Assembly: GCF_024721175.1 (NCBI RefSeq)
Contig: NZ_CP099399.1
Span: 62,001-126,000 of the forward strand
Direction: 5' to 3'
DNA: 64,000 bases
Source of the DNA: Rhizobium sp. Pop5
Lineage (GTDB): Bacteria; Pseudomonadota; Alphaproteobacteria; Rhizobiales; Rhizobiaceae
This document shows, piece after piece, positions 43,254 to 52,039 of the stretch; the first letter of the stretch is position 1, and the number at the start of each line of letters is the position of its first letter. The position numbers were made by a program, and so were the translations under genes. A model generated the notes under the pieces. The model did not search any database and had not been told where the DNA came from. It saw nothing but the letters and a program-made list of their open reading frames with translations.

Positions 43254-44879
43254 TTACTTGGCGAGCTTTGCCAGCGTGGCAACGAGACCTTGCGTCGAGG
43301 AATCGTGGCCGGCAGCGCTTTCCTTGCCTTCGACCACGGGCAGCAGGCCGGTCGCCAGTTCCTTGCCGAGCTCCACGCCCCACTGATCGAAGGAGTTGAT
43401 GCGGAAGAGCACCCCTTCGACGAAGACGCGGTGCTCATAAAGCGCGATCAGGCGGCCGAGCGCATAGGGTGTCAGCTTGTCGTAGACGAAGGTGATCGAC
43501 GGCCGGTTGCCCTGGAAGACGCGGTGCGGCGCGATGAAATCGGCTTTCTTGTCGTCCATGCCCTTGTCGGTCAGCTGCTTCTTGGCCTCAGCGAAGGTGC
43601 GGCCCTTCATCAGCGCTTCCGATTGGGCGAGAACGTTCGAAATCAAAAGCTGGTGCTGGTGGCGCAGCTCCGGTTCGAAGGCGTTGGCGGCGATCATGAA
43701 TTCGGCCGGGATGATGCTCGTGCCCTGATGGATGAGCTGATAGAAGGCATGCTGGCCGTTGGTGCCGGGCTCGCCCCAGACGACGGGACCGGAATTGCCC
43801 TCGACCGGCGTGCCGTCGATGGTGACGCCCTTGCCATTCGATTCCATGTCGAGCTGCTGCAGATAGGCCGGGAAGCGCGACAGCCGCTGGTCGTAGGGCA
43901 GGATGGCGCGCGTGGGATAGCCCAGCACATTGCGGTGGTAGAAGCCGATCAGCCCGAGCAGCATCGGCAGATTTTCGGTAATCGGCGCCTGACGGAAGTG
44001 ATTGTCGATGGCATGGGCGCCATCGAGGAACTTGCCGAAATTCTCCGGCCCTATCGCGATCATCAGCGGCAGGCCGATCGCCGACCAGATCGAGTAGCGG
44101 CCGCCGACCCAATCCCAGAAGCCGAAGACGCGGGCGCTGTCGATGCCGAAGGCGGCGACCTTGTCGAGCGCCGTCGAGACGGCGGCGAAGTGGTGCTGCA
44201 CGGCTGCCTCACCAAGTGCGCTGGCAATGAATTTGCGCGCCGTTTGCGCATTGGTCATCGTCTCGACAGTCGTGAAGGTCTTCGAGGCAACGATGAAAAG
44301 TGTCGTCTCCGGCTGAACGAGCTTCAGGATGTCGGCGATATGGGCGCCGTCGATATTGGAGACGAAATGCGCGCGCGGACCGTCATGGAAGGGGGCAAGC
44401 GCCAGCGTCGCCATAACGGGGCCGAGATCCGAGCCGCCGATACCGATATTGATGACATCGGTAATTGCCTTGCCGGTCGCACCCTTCAGCGCGCCGGAGC
44501 GGATATCGTCGGCAAACTTGCCCATGGCGACAAGCACGGCGTTGACGTCAGGCATGACATCCTTGCCGTCGACCAGAACCGGTGTATTTGAGCGGTTGCG
44601 CAGCGCTGTGTGCAGAACGGCGCGGTCTTCGGTGAAGTTGATCGCCTTGCCGGAGAACATCTCCTCGCGCTTGTTCTCGACGCCGCCTTCTTCGGCAAGC
44701 TTCACCAGAAGCTTGAGGATGTCGTCATTCACGGCCGTCTTGGAATAATCCATCAGCAGGTCGTCAAGCGAGACGGAAAAACGCGAGAAGCGCTGCGGAT
44801 CGGCGGCGAAGGCGGCACGGATATCGGTCGCCTTGGTGGCATCAGCGGTGCTTTTCAGCTGTTCGACGATGGCGTTCAT
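43254..44879 (-). CDS. pgi: glucose-6-phosphate isomerase
   Basis: Pgi interconverts glucose 6-phosphate and fructose 6-phosphate. It has 541 residues, the usual length. The substrate-phosphate loop is [15 protein letters not shown] (about residues 145-160), signature 1 and catalytic Glu lie in [19 protein letters not shown], and the C-terminal [13 protein letters not shown] signature is present as [18 protein letters not shown]. The ATG at 44879 has GGAGCTTCC upstream. It is leftward with its own terminator. With the fructokinase and frc genes it links fructose use to the Entner-Doudoroff and pentose routes. Confidence 0.96.
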   Translation of the reverse strand: MNAIVEQLKSTADATKATDIRAAFAADPQRFSRFSVSLDDLLMDYSKTAVNDDILKLLVKLAEEGGVENKREEMFSGKAINFTEDRAVLHTALRNRSNTPVLVDGKDVMPDVNAVLVAMGKFADDIRSGALKGATGKAITDVINIGIGGSDLGPVMATLALAPFHDGPRAHFVSNIDGAHIADILKLVQPETTLFIVASKTFTTVETMTNAQTARKFIASALGEAAVQHHFAAVSTALDKVAAFGIDSARVFGFWDWVGGRYSIWSAIGLPLMIAIGPENFGKFLDGAHAIDNHFRQAPITENLPMLLGLIGFYHRNVLGYPTRAILPYDQRLSRFPAYLQQLDMESNGKGVTIDGTPVEGNSGPVVWGEPGTNGQHAFYQLIHQGTSIIPAEFMIAANAFEPELRHQHQLLISNVLAQSEALMKGRTFAEAKKQLTDKGMDDKKADFIAPHRVFQGNRPSITFVYDKLTPYALGRLIALYEHRVFVEGVLFRINSFDQWGVELGKELATGLLPVVEGKESAAGHDSSTQGLVATLAKLAK

Positions 44880-44965
44880 GGGAAGCTCCTCTGAAGGCGG
44901 AAAGGGTTGCGGAAACTATTCGCTTTATCGGGCGCAAATCAAGTTCAGCCACCGTTCGAAATATG

Positions 44966-44994
44966 AAAAAAGCCACCCGCGGCAAGCGGATGGC
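44966..44994 (-). terminator. rho-independent terminator of the acyl-CoA ligase gene
   Basis: On the minus strand GCCATCCGC and GCGGGTGGC pair around a 5-nt loop and are followed by TTTTTT, about 25 nt after the stop codon. The stem sequence is close to that of the pgi terminator. Confidence 0.8.
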
Positions 44995-45019
44995 CGTCAA
45001 TTTCATGAGATCGTCAAAT

Positions 45020-46720
45020 TCAGCCGCGCAGGTCCTTGCGCAGGATCTTACCGACCGGCGACTTCGGCAGTTCGGTGCGGAACTCGATGAAGCGCGGGCG
45101 CTTGTAGTTCGTGAGGTTGGCGATGCAATGGGCCTTCACCTCAGCCTCCGTCAGGTTCGGGTCCTTCCTGACCACGAAGAGCTTCACCGCCTCGCCGGAA
45201 TGCCCGTCCGGCACGCCGATCGCGGCGGCCTCGAGGATGCCGGCATGCATGGCGGCGACCTCCTCGATCTCGTTCGGATAGACGTTGAAGCCCGAGACGA
45301 GGATCATGTCCTTCTTGCGGTCGACGATCTTGGTATAGCCGCGTTCGTCCATGAAACCCATGTCGCCCGAGCGAAAGTAGCCGTCGGCTGTCATCACCCG
45401 CGCCGTTTCCTCCGGCTTCTGCCAATAGCCGGCCATCACCTGCGGCCCCCGGATGCAGATCTCGCCGACTTCGCCTGATGGCAGCGATTGGCCCGCCTCG
45501 TCGCGGATATCGAGGTCGGTGGAGGGCATCGGCAGGCCGATCGATCCGGTGAATTCGGGCGAATCGAAACGATTGGCGGTGGCAACAGGCGATGTCTCGG
45601 ATAGGCCATAGCCCTCCGTTATCGACGTGCCGGTTATCTTGAGCCAGCGTTCGGCGACCGGGCGCTGGACGGCCATGCCGCCGCCGAGCGACATGATCAG
45701 CGGGGAGAAGTCGAGCTTGGCGAAGTCGGCATTGTTCATCAGCGCGTTGAACAGCGTGTTGAGACCGGGGAAGATATGCACCTTCGACTTTTCGAATTCC
45801 TTGACGAGACCGGGAATGTCGCGCGGGTTGGCGATCAGGATATTATGGGCGCCGAGCGACATGCCCATCAGCGAATTCACCGTCAGCGCGAAGATATGAT
45901 AGAGCGGCAGGGCGCACAGGAAATTCAGCACTTCTGGCTGCTTCTTGCGCTCGAAGGCGGATCGGAGCCAGAGAGAGAGCTGCATCTTGTTGGCGAGCAG
46001 GTTTCGATGCGTCAGTACCGCGCCCTTGGCAACGCCTGTCGTGCCGCCGGTATATTGCAGGAAGGCGATGTCGCCGCCTGCAAGCGTGACCGGCTGGAGC
46101 TTTTTTGCAGAACCTTCGCGCAACACCTGGCCGAAACTCTTGTGTTGAGGAATGGACCATGAGGGGACCAGCTTCTTCACCTTACGCACGGCGAAATTGA
46201 CGATCAGCCCCTTCGGCCCGAGCATTTCGCCGAGTGAGGTGACGACGACATGGTGCAGATCGGTCTTGTTGAGCACTTGTTCCACGGTGCGGGCGAAATT
46301 CTCCAGCACGAAGATCGCTTTGGCGCCGGAGTCCCGCAACTGGTGTTCGAGTTCGCGCGGCGTGTAGAGCGGGTTGACGTTAACAACGACGAGGCCGGCG
46401 CGCAGGATGGCGTAGGTGGCGACCGGGTTCTGCAGCACGTTCGGCATCATCACTGCGACGCGGTCGCCCTTTTCAAGGCCAATGCTCTGCAGCCAGGCGC
46501 CGACCTTGCGCGTCTGGCTCTCCAGTTCGCGGTAGCTCATTTTCTTGCCCATGCTGGAAAAGGCGATGCGGTCAGCGTAACGGGCGCAGGATTTATCGAG
46601 CAGTTCGGCAAGCGAGGCGTGTTCCAGCGGCGGGAGTTCGGCCGGAATGATATCGGGATAGCTGGCAAGCCAGGGCTTTCCGGGCTTTTCTCCGTGCGGA
46701 TGGACGGAAATGCTGTTCAT
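45020..46720 (-). CDS. fadD: long-chain fatty acid-CoA ligase
   Basis: A 566-residue AMP-forming acyl-CoA synthetase. The ATP/AMP motif is FLQYTGGTTGVAKGAVLTH (about residues 215-233), motif II is EGYGLSETSPVA, the hinge is DRKKDMILVSGFNVYPNEIEE, and the C-terminal catalytic Lys lies in LPKSPVGKILRKDL. It activates long-chain fatty acids with ATP and CoA for beta-oxidation. GGGAGAGAGGACACG precedes the ATG giving MNSISVHPHG. A TTGACGT-AA-ACGTCAA palindrome 133 nt upstream is a likely control site. Chain-length preference cannot be read. Confidence 0.92.
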   Translation of the reverse strand: MNSISVHPHGEKPGKPWLASYPDIIPAELPPLEHASLAELLDKSCARYADRIAFSSMGKKMSYRELESQTRKVGAWLQSIGLEKGDRVAVMMPNVLQNPVATYAILRAGLVVVNVNPLYTPRELEHQLRDSGAKAIFVLENFARTVEQVLNKTDLHHVVVTSLGEMLGPKGLIVNFAVRKVKKLVPSWSIPQHKSFGQVLREGSAKKLQPVTLAGGDIAFLQYTGGTTGVAKGAVLTHRNLLANKMQLSLWLRSAFERKKQPEVLNFLCALPLYHIFALTVNSLMGMSLGAHNILIANPRDIPGLVKEFEKSKVHIFPGLNTLFNALMNNADFAKLDFSPLIMSLGGGMAVQRPVAERWLKITGTSITEGYGLSETSPVATANRFDSPEFTGSIGLPMPSTDLDIRDEAGQSLPSGEVGEICIRGPQVMAGYWQKPEETARVMTADGYFRSGDMGFMDERGYTKIVDRKKDMILVSGFNVYPNEIEEVAAMHAGILEAAAIGVPDGHSGEAVKLFVVRKDPNLTEAEVKAHCIANLTNYKRPRFIEFRTELPKSPVGKILRKDLRG

Positions 46721-46852
46721 CGTGTCCTCTCTCCCTTGAGGCCGCCGCACCGGCGCGTTGCCGGGAATCGACTGAAGGATCCTCCATCTTTCAGTCCGGC
46801 AGCTTATGCCATTGCCTGAACGGTTCAAGCCGAGATTGAAGCTATACTAACC

Positions 46853-46868
46853 TTGACGTAAACGTCAA
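46853..46868. promoter_or_regulatory. ACGT palindrome upstream of fadD
   Basis: TTGACGT-AA-ACGTCAA is a perfect 7+7 inverted repeat in the 253-nt region between the divergent fadD and PRC-barrel genes. Palindromes with ACGT half-sites are typical of MerR-type LiuR-like regulators of fatty-acid and branched-chain amino-acid breakdown in proteobacteria, which fits fadD. The binding protein is not in the window. Confidence 0.5.
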
Positions 46869-46973
46869 CATTTCGCCGTAGCACGATAATGGCGAGGCCG
46901 GGGAACTTTGAGTCTGCGGTGGAGTTTGATCATCCATACTCGCCATGAGGAACACCAAAAAAGGAGGTGCACA

Positions 46974-47366
46974 ATGCTGAACGAGGATACCGACGCCACC
47001 CGCCGTGACCCGAATGTCAAGGACACGCACTCGCTGATCGCCAGCGACCGTGTCGAGGGCACCCGCGTCTATGGCCCGGATGGCCGGCATATCGGTTCCA
47101 TCGAACGCCTGATCATCGGGAAACGCGACGGCCGCGTCGCCTATGCCGTACTGAGCTTCGGCGGCTTCCTTGGCATCGGTCACGATCATTATCCGCTTCC
47201 CTGGGAAAAGCTGAACTACGACACCAAGCTGGATGGCTATCGCATCGACCTGACCAAGGAGCAGATCGAGGGCGCACCAAGCTATTCGGACGATGACGAC
47301 ACCTGGTACAACGATAATGGCCGCCGGGTCTACGATTACTACGGCGTGCCGCCCTACTGGATGTAA
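46974..47366 (+). CDS. PRC-barrel domain protein
   Basis: A 130-residue protein with one PRC-barrel (about residues 18-95: LIASDRVEGTRVYGPDGRHIGSIERLIIGKRDGRVAYAVLSFGG) and an acidic/aromatic tail DDDDTWYNDNGRRVYDYYGV. PRC-barrels occur in photosystem reaction-centre subunits, RimM and many stress-related small proteins; this stand-alone form is probably cytoplasmic. AAAGGAGGTGC precedes the ATG, a very strong ribosome-binding site, suggesting high expression. A terminator follows. Confidence 0.88.
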   Translation: MLNEDTDATRRDPNVKDTHSLIASDRVEGTRVYGPDGRHIGSIERLIIGKRDGRVAYAVLSFGGFLGIGHDHYPLPWEKLNYDTKLDGYRIDLTKEQIEGAPSYSDDDDTWYNDNGRRVYDYYGVPPYWM

Positions 47367-47391
47367 TCTCGTCCGATGGACCGAGCTGGAA

Positions 47392-47418
47392 GGGCCCCGT
47401 GGAACGCGGGGCCTTTTT
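47392..47418 (+). terminator. rho-independent terminator of the PRC-barrel gene
   Basis: GGCCCCG and CGGGGCC form a 7-bp stem with a 7-nt loop, followed by TTTTT, 26 nt after the stop codon. Confidence 0.85.
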
Positions 47419-47442
47419 CATGTGCTGTAGCCGATGGCCCCT

Positions 47443-49896
47443 CTACCACCGCGCGATAAGATCATTGGCCGACCGCAACACGGTGCCGATAGTAATATCC
47501 TCGGCCCGGATCATCTTTGACGTCTTCACCGCAAACACATGGCTCTCGCCCGGCAGCAACGTCACCAGCATCGTGTCGACAATTGCATCGGGGGCCAGCC
47601 GATCCGCCATCAGGCAGAGGTCCTTGAGGAAGTTTTGCGCAGTGACCGTCACCGCATAACCGCCGTCGATCTCCCTGACATCAACGCTCAGCCGCGGCGC
47701 CAGCAGATTGAGTTCGATATCCTCGACGAAATAATGGAAGGCCCGTCTGTCGAGCATGTCGACGACGATCACTTCGTCTTTCGGTAAGTCGGGGCTGACG
47801 ATATCCTCCGGCAGCGGAAATTCCTTGGCCTCGAAGCGGTCGCAGAGCAGCCGCCAGAATTCGAACTCGGCAAGCACGGTGCCATCGAGCTTCATGCGCC
47901 TGCCGCTGATCCTGGCCCGCCAGAACAGCGTTCGTTCGTTGACCGCCACCGCCGCAAGCCCGCCGTTGCGCGGCTGGATCGTCAGCAGGCGGGGATCATA
48001 GGCCGCCTTCAGCGCATACCAGAGCGGCTTGCGGCGCCCAGCCGAATCGAGTGCAGCCCATGAGGTCACCGGCCAGCAGTCGTTGAACTGCCAGACCACC
48101 GCGCCCTTGCAGATATTTCGGTACGAGCGCATGTGCTCCACGCCGAAGCGGATGGCGCGCGCCTGGTTGAGCTGGGTGGCGAAGTGCCAGTCGTCCATCG
48201 TCTTCGGTTCCGGCAGGTGGCCGGAAAGGCCGCGGATCAGCTTGTCGTTTCCCTGGGTCGCCTTCTGATGGTGGAAGACGCCATTCGATTGCGGCGTCAG
48301 CGGCGCGTCGTGCACGCTTTCCTCGATCGTCGCCCAGTTGGCCGGAGCCTGCCAGCCGAATTCGGAGCAGAAGCGCGGGATGTAATTGCGGTAGACCTCG
48401 TAGCCGACGTCGTTCCACACGTCCCAGATATGTTTGCAGCCATGCGCGTCGGCATTGGGCTCGATCTCCATCGAGCCGGAATAGGGACTGCCGGGATAAT
48501 AGGGGCGGTCGGGGTCGAGTTCGGCTGAGAGTTTCGGCAGCAGGTCGAGATAGTAGCCAAGCCCCCAGCTTTCACCCGCCTTGATAATCGGCCGCCAGCC
48601 CCATTCGTCGAAGCCCCAGATATTCTCGTTGTTGCCGTTCCAGAGGATGAGAGAGGCATGCGGCATCAGCCGCACGACATTATCGCGCACCTCCGCCTCG
48701 ACTTCACTCTTGAGCGGCTCCTCCTCCGGATAGGCGGCGCAGGCAAAGAGGAAATCCTGCCAGACCAGCATGCCCATGCGGTCACAGGCTTCGTAGAATT
48801 CGTCGCGCTCGAAGATGCCGCCGCCCCAGACGCGCAGCATATGGATATTGGCGCCCTTCGCCTCCTCGATCCGCGCCGCATAACGCTCGGCCGTCACCCG
48901 GGACGGGAAGCAATCGTCGGGGATCCAGTTCGCCCCGCAGATGAAGAGCGGTACGTCGTTGATGATAAAGGTGAAGGCCGAGCCGTGTTCGTCCGGGGAG
49001 GTGTCGAGCCGCAGCGAGCGAAAGCCGAGCTCCCGCTCGTAAGTATCAAGCAGATCGCTGCTGGTCTCGTCGATCAGCTTCACCGTCAGGGGATAGAGCG
49101 GTTGCGCGCCCAGATGATGCGGCCACCACAGCTGCGGCGAGGGCAGGCGAAGTTCGAAGGCGACTTCGTCTTGATCGGCCGCAACCGAGATCGTCGTGGT
49201 CACACCGCCGATCTCGCCGACGAGGCTGCATGGGGTATGGTCACCTTGCCGCGCCAGCTTCGCATGCACCTTCACCAGCCCGTCCCCACCGGCAAGCGTC
49301 GCCGACACCCGCGTTTGTCCAAGTCGCGCCCGATCCCAGCTTTCCAGCCGCACGGACTTCCAGAGGCCCGCCGTCACCAGCGTCGGTCCCCAGTCCCAGC
49401 CGAAATTGCAGGCCATCTTGCGCATCAGATTGCCCGGCCCCGGATAGTTGTTGGGCCGGTAGCCGTAGTGCCTCTCCATCTCGGCGCCATAGGCGTAGGC
49501 CGACTGGAAGGTGACCGCGAGTTCGTTCGCGCCGGCTTTCAATAGCTCCGAGACATCGAAGCGGTAGGTGCGGTGCATGTTGAAGGTACGGCCGATCTCC
49601 TGGCCGTTCAGTACGATAGTCGCGATCGTATCGAGTCCGTCGAAGACGAGCTCCTGTATCCTGCCATCATTCGGCGTCGCCTCGAAGGTGCAGCGATAGG
49701 TCCAGTCCGCCTCGGCGATCCAATCATTGGTGATCTCATTGACGTCGATATAGGGATCGGGGATCAGCCGGTTGGCGAGGAGGTCGAGATGCACACATCC
49801 CGGCACCGTTGCGGGGATCGCGTCTGGTAGGCTGACCCTTTCTGTATCGTTGCAGGAAAGCGTCCAACCGGAATTGAGCGTCGTTTTTTCGATCAT
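47443..49896 (-). CDS. glycoside hydrolase family 2 beta-mannosidase
   Basis: An 817-residue GH2 enzyme. The N-terminal sugar-binding/jelly-roll part (1-185) includes WTYRCTFEATPNDGRI, and NYPGPGNLMRKMACNFGWDWGP is characteristic of beta-mannosidases. The TIM barrel (about 285-620) has the catalytic acid/base Glu in LILWNGNNENIWGFDEWG and the nucleophile Glu in FCSEFGWQAP. It removes beta-linked mannose from the non-reducing end of oligosaccharides. No signal peptide is visible, so it acts on imported sugars or in the cytoplasm. It follows gloA by 9 nt on the same strand and is probably in one transcript with it. Confidence 0.92.
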   Translation of the reverse strand: MIEKTTLNSGWTLSCNDTERVSLPDAIPATVPGCVHLDLLANRLIPDPYIDVNEITNDWIAEADWTYRCTFEATPNDGRIQELVFDGLDTIATIVLNGQEIGRTFNMHRTYRFDVSELLKAGANELAVTFQSAYAYGAEMERHYGYRPNNYPGPGNLMRKMACNFGWDWGPTLVTAGLWKSVRLESWDRARLGQTRVSATLAGGDGLVKVHAKLARQGDHTPCSLVGEIGGVTTTISVAADQDEVAFELRLPSPQLWWPHHLGAQPLYPLTVKLIDETSSDLLDTYERELGFRSLRLDTSPDEHGSAFTFIINDVPLFICGANWIPDDCFPSRVTAERYAARIEEAKGANIHMLRVWGGGIFERDEFYEACDRMGMLVWQDFLFACAAYPEEEPLKSEVEAEVRDNVVRLMPHASLILWNGNNENIWGFDEWGWRPIIKAGESWGLGYYLDLLPKLSAELDPDRPYYPGSPYSGSMEIEPNADAHGCKHIWDVWNDVGYEVYRNYIPRFCSEFGWQAPANWATIEESVHDAPLTPQSNGVFHHQKATQGNDKLIRGLSGHLPEPKTMDDWHFATQLNQARAIRFGVEHMRSYRNICKGAVVWQFNDCWPVTSWAALDSAGRRKPLWYALKAAYDPRLLTIQPRNGGLAAVAVNERTLFWRARISGRRMKLDGTVLAEFEFWRLLCDRFEAKEFPLPEDIVSPDLPKDEVIVVDMLDRRAFHYFVEDIELNLLAPRLSVDVREIDGGYAVTVTAQNFLKDLCLMADRLAPDAIVDTMLVTLLPGESHVFAVKTSKMIRAEDITIGTVLRSANDLIARW

Positions 49897-49905
49897 CAGC
49901 CTGCC

Positions 49906-50301
49906 TTACAGAAAGCGGCCGTGGCGCTGCAGCACCTCGATCTTGTAACCGTCGGGATCGCTGATGAAGAAGAACAGGCCGAAGAGCCTGCCGTCGCGAT
50001 TGAGCTCGACCAGCTCGCCCGGCTTCAGCCCGAGTTTCGCCAGCCGTTCGCGCTCGACGGCAACCTCTTCGACGGAGAGGGCGAGATGCCCGTAGGCATT
50101 GCCGAGATTGTATGGCTCGGTCCGCCCCTTGTTGACGGTCAGTTCCAGCTCGAAGCCGGTCTCGGCATTGCTCATGTAGATCAGAGTGAAAGTGTCGAAA
50201 TCGACGCGGTCGGCGACCGAGAGGCCGAAGGCCTTGCTGTAGAATTCGACGGAGCGCGCCTCGTCGAGAACGCGGATCATGGAGTGGATCATCTTCGCCA
50301 A
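49906..50301 (-). CDS. gloA: lactoylglutathione lyase (glyoxalase I)
   Basis: A 131-residue VOC-superfamily protein. Glyoxalase I converts the hemithioacetal of methylglyoxal and glutathione to S-lactoylglutathione. The metal ligands His (in MIHSMIRV), Glu (ELELT), His (YGHLALSV) and Glu (YKIEVLQ) are all present, and the length is that of the bacterial Ni-type enzyme. The start is TTG at 50301, 5 nt after AGGGAGG; the ATG at 50292 is the alternative. It lies 47 nt behind the osmoprotectant transporter and 9 nt before the beta-mannosidase gene, so it may share their transcript. Confidence 0.87.
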   Translation of the reverse strand: MAKMIHSMIRVLDEARSVEFYSKAFGLSVADRVDFDTFTLIYMSNAETGFELELTVNKGRTEPYNLGNAYGHLALSVEEVAVERERLAKLGLKPGELVELNRDGRLFGLFFFISDPDGYKIEVLQRHGRFL

Positions 50302-50348
50302 GGCGGCCTCCCTTTGAATCGATCACCGCAGCCTTGGTAGCGGTCCTC

Positions 50349-51098
50349 TTACGCCGCACGCAAGCCGATTCTTCGCGTGATCGCGCCTTCGATGAGACCC
50401 ATGGCATCATAGATCAGCACTGCCATCAGGCCGACGATCAGGCCGCCCTGCAGGATGAAGGCGGTATTGTCGGAGATCAGCCCGGCGATGATCACTTCGC
50501 CGAGACCCTTTGCCGCAACCGTCGAGCCGATCGTCGCCGTGCCGATGTTGATGACGGTCGCGACCTTCAATCCTTCGAGGATCAGCGGCAGGGCGAGCGG
50601 CAGCTCGACGCGAAACAGCCGCTGCATGCCGTTCATGCCCATGCCGTCGGCGGCGTCGAGCACCTGCGGCGAAACTTGCTTCAGGCCGGCGACGGTGTTT
50701 TCGAAGATCGGCAGCAGGCCGTAGAGAAAGAGCGCGATCAGCGTCGGCATGGCGCCGAAGCCGGTGGCGGGAACGGCGAGCGCCAGCACCGCGACCGGCG
50801 GGAAGGTCTGCCCTGCATTGGCGATGGCGCGCGACAGCGGCAGAAAATCCGCCCCGCTTTCCCGTGTCACGAAGATGCCGCCGAGCACGGCGAGCGCGGC
50901 GCTGCAGGCGATCGATCCGATGACGAGCTGCAGGTGCCCCGCGGCAAGCGAGGCAAGACTGTTTTGGGTATAGACCGCGGGCGCATTGTTGTTCGTCAGC
51001 GGCACGAGCAGGAAGGAAAGCCACTCCGTCCTGAACAGCAGGATCAACAGCAGGGCGAGCGCCGCCAGGCGGAAGAGATTGGCGACAAGGAGTTTCAT
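50349..51098 (-). CDS. osmoprotectant ABC transporter, permease 2 (YehW/OpuCD-like)
   Basis: A 249-residue inner-membrane permease with about five membrane segments. The EAA-type loop at LDAADGMGMNGMQRLFRVELPLALPLILEG (about residues 135-165) contacts the ATPase. It is the last gene of a four-gene leftward unit with the order binding protein, large permease, ATPase, small permease, the order of E. coli yehZ-yehY-yehX-yehW (OsmU). Such transporters import glycine betaine, choline-O-sulphate or related compounds. Its start overlaps the ATPase stop by 4 nt. Confidence 0.88.
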   Translation of the reverse strand: MKLLVANLFRLAALALLLILLFRTEWLSFLLVPLTNNNAPAVYTQNSLASLAAGHLQLVIGSIACSAALAVLGGIFVTRESGADFLPLSRAIANAGQTFPPVAVLALAVPATGFGAMPTLIALFLYGLLPIFENTVAGLKQVSPQVLDAADGMGMNGMQRLFRVELPLALPLILEGLKVATVINIGTATIGSTVAAKGLGEVIIAGLISDNTAFILQGGLIVGLMAVLIYDAMGLIEGAITRRIGLRAA

Positions 51099-52039
51099 GC
51101 CTTGCGGCCTAGCTTGAGAAGCCGGCTCATCGAGATCGATCCCACCGGCGCCTTCTCGCCATCCTGCACGGCCGCCTCCTCGACCCCCTGCCAGATCATT
51201 TCGGCGAGCGCATCACGCAGGCTGAGCGACTGCGGGAGCGCATAGGCGAGACCGTTCTTGGCCGGCTCCATGCTGTCCTTCAGCGGGAGCAGCGACATCA
51301 GCTTCAGCGCCCGGTCGGAGGTGCCGGTCAATTGTTGGACGAAGGGATCGGCGGGTTCGGTGAGAATCTTTTCCGGCGTCGAGCATTGTAGCAATCTGCC
51401 CTGGCTCATCACCGCGATCTGATTGCCGAGATGGAAGGCCTCGTCCATGTCGTGTGTGACGAGGATGACGGTCGTGCCGAACTGCTTCTGGATCGCCAAG
51501 AGGTCGTCTTGCGCCTTGCCGCGGATGACAGGGTCGAGCGCCCCGAAGGGCTCGTCCATCAATAGCAGCTCCGGTTCGGCCGCAAGTGCGCGGGCGACAC
51601 CGACACGCTGCTGCTGGCCGCCGGAGAGCTGATGCGGATATTTGTCGGCGAAATCAGCCGGATCGAGGTTGAAAAGCCCGAGCAGTTCCTCGACCCGTTT
51701 GGCGATGCGGGTGGAATCCCAGTCGAGGAGTTGGGGGACCGTCGCGATATTCTGCGCCACGGTCCGGTGCGGGAAGAGGCCGTGTCCCTGGATCGCATAA
51801 CCGATCCTGCGGCGAAGCTCGGTCACCTCAACGTCCATTATGTTCTGTCCGCCGACGAAGATCTGACCCTCGGTGATCGGCACCAGCCGGTTGATCATCC
51901 GCATCAGCGTCGATTTGCCCGAGCCTGATGTGCCGACGATGACGGTGATCTCACCCTTCTCGACGCTCATCGAGACCTTGTCGACAACGGGGGCGGCGCC
52001 ATAGCGCTTGGTGACGTTCCTGATCTCGATCATGCTCAT
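51095..52039 (-). CDS. osmoprotectant ABC transporter, ATP-binding subunit (YehX/OpuCA-like)
   Basis: A 314-residue ATPase: Walker A VGTSGSGKSTLMRM (about residues 34-47), signature LSGGQQQRVGVARALA, Walker B LLLMDEPFGALDP and H-loop LVTHDMDEAFHLG. A C-terminal extension of about 70 residues follows the nucleotide-binding domain in place of the paired CBS domains of OpuCA. That matches the E. coli YehX length (308). It overlaps both permease genes by 4 nt, so the operon is tightly coupled. Confidence 0.9.
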   Translation of the reverse strand: MSMIEIRNVTKRYGAAPVVDKVSMSVEKGEITVIVGTSGSGKSTLMRMINRLVPITEGQIFVGGQNIMDVEVTELRRRIGYAIQGHGLFPHRTVAQNIATVPQLLDWDSTRIAKRVEELLGLFNLDPADFADKYPHQLSGGQQQRVGVARALAAEPELLLMDEPFGALDPVIRGKAQDDLLAIQKQFGTTVILVTHDMDEAFHLGNQIAVMSQGRLLQCSTPEKILTEPADPFVQQLTGTSDRALKLMSLLPLKDSMEPAKNGLAYALPQSLSLRDALAEMIWQGVEEAAVQDGEKAPVGSISMSRLLKLGRKA

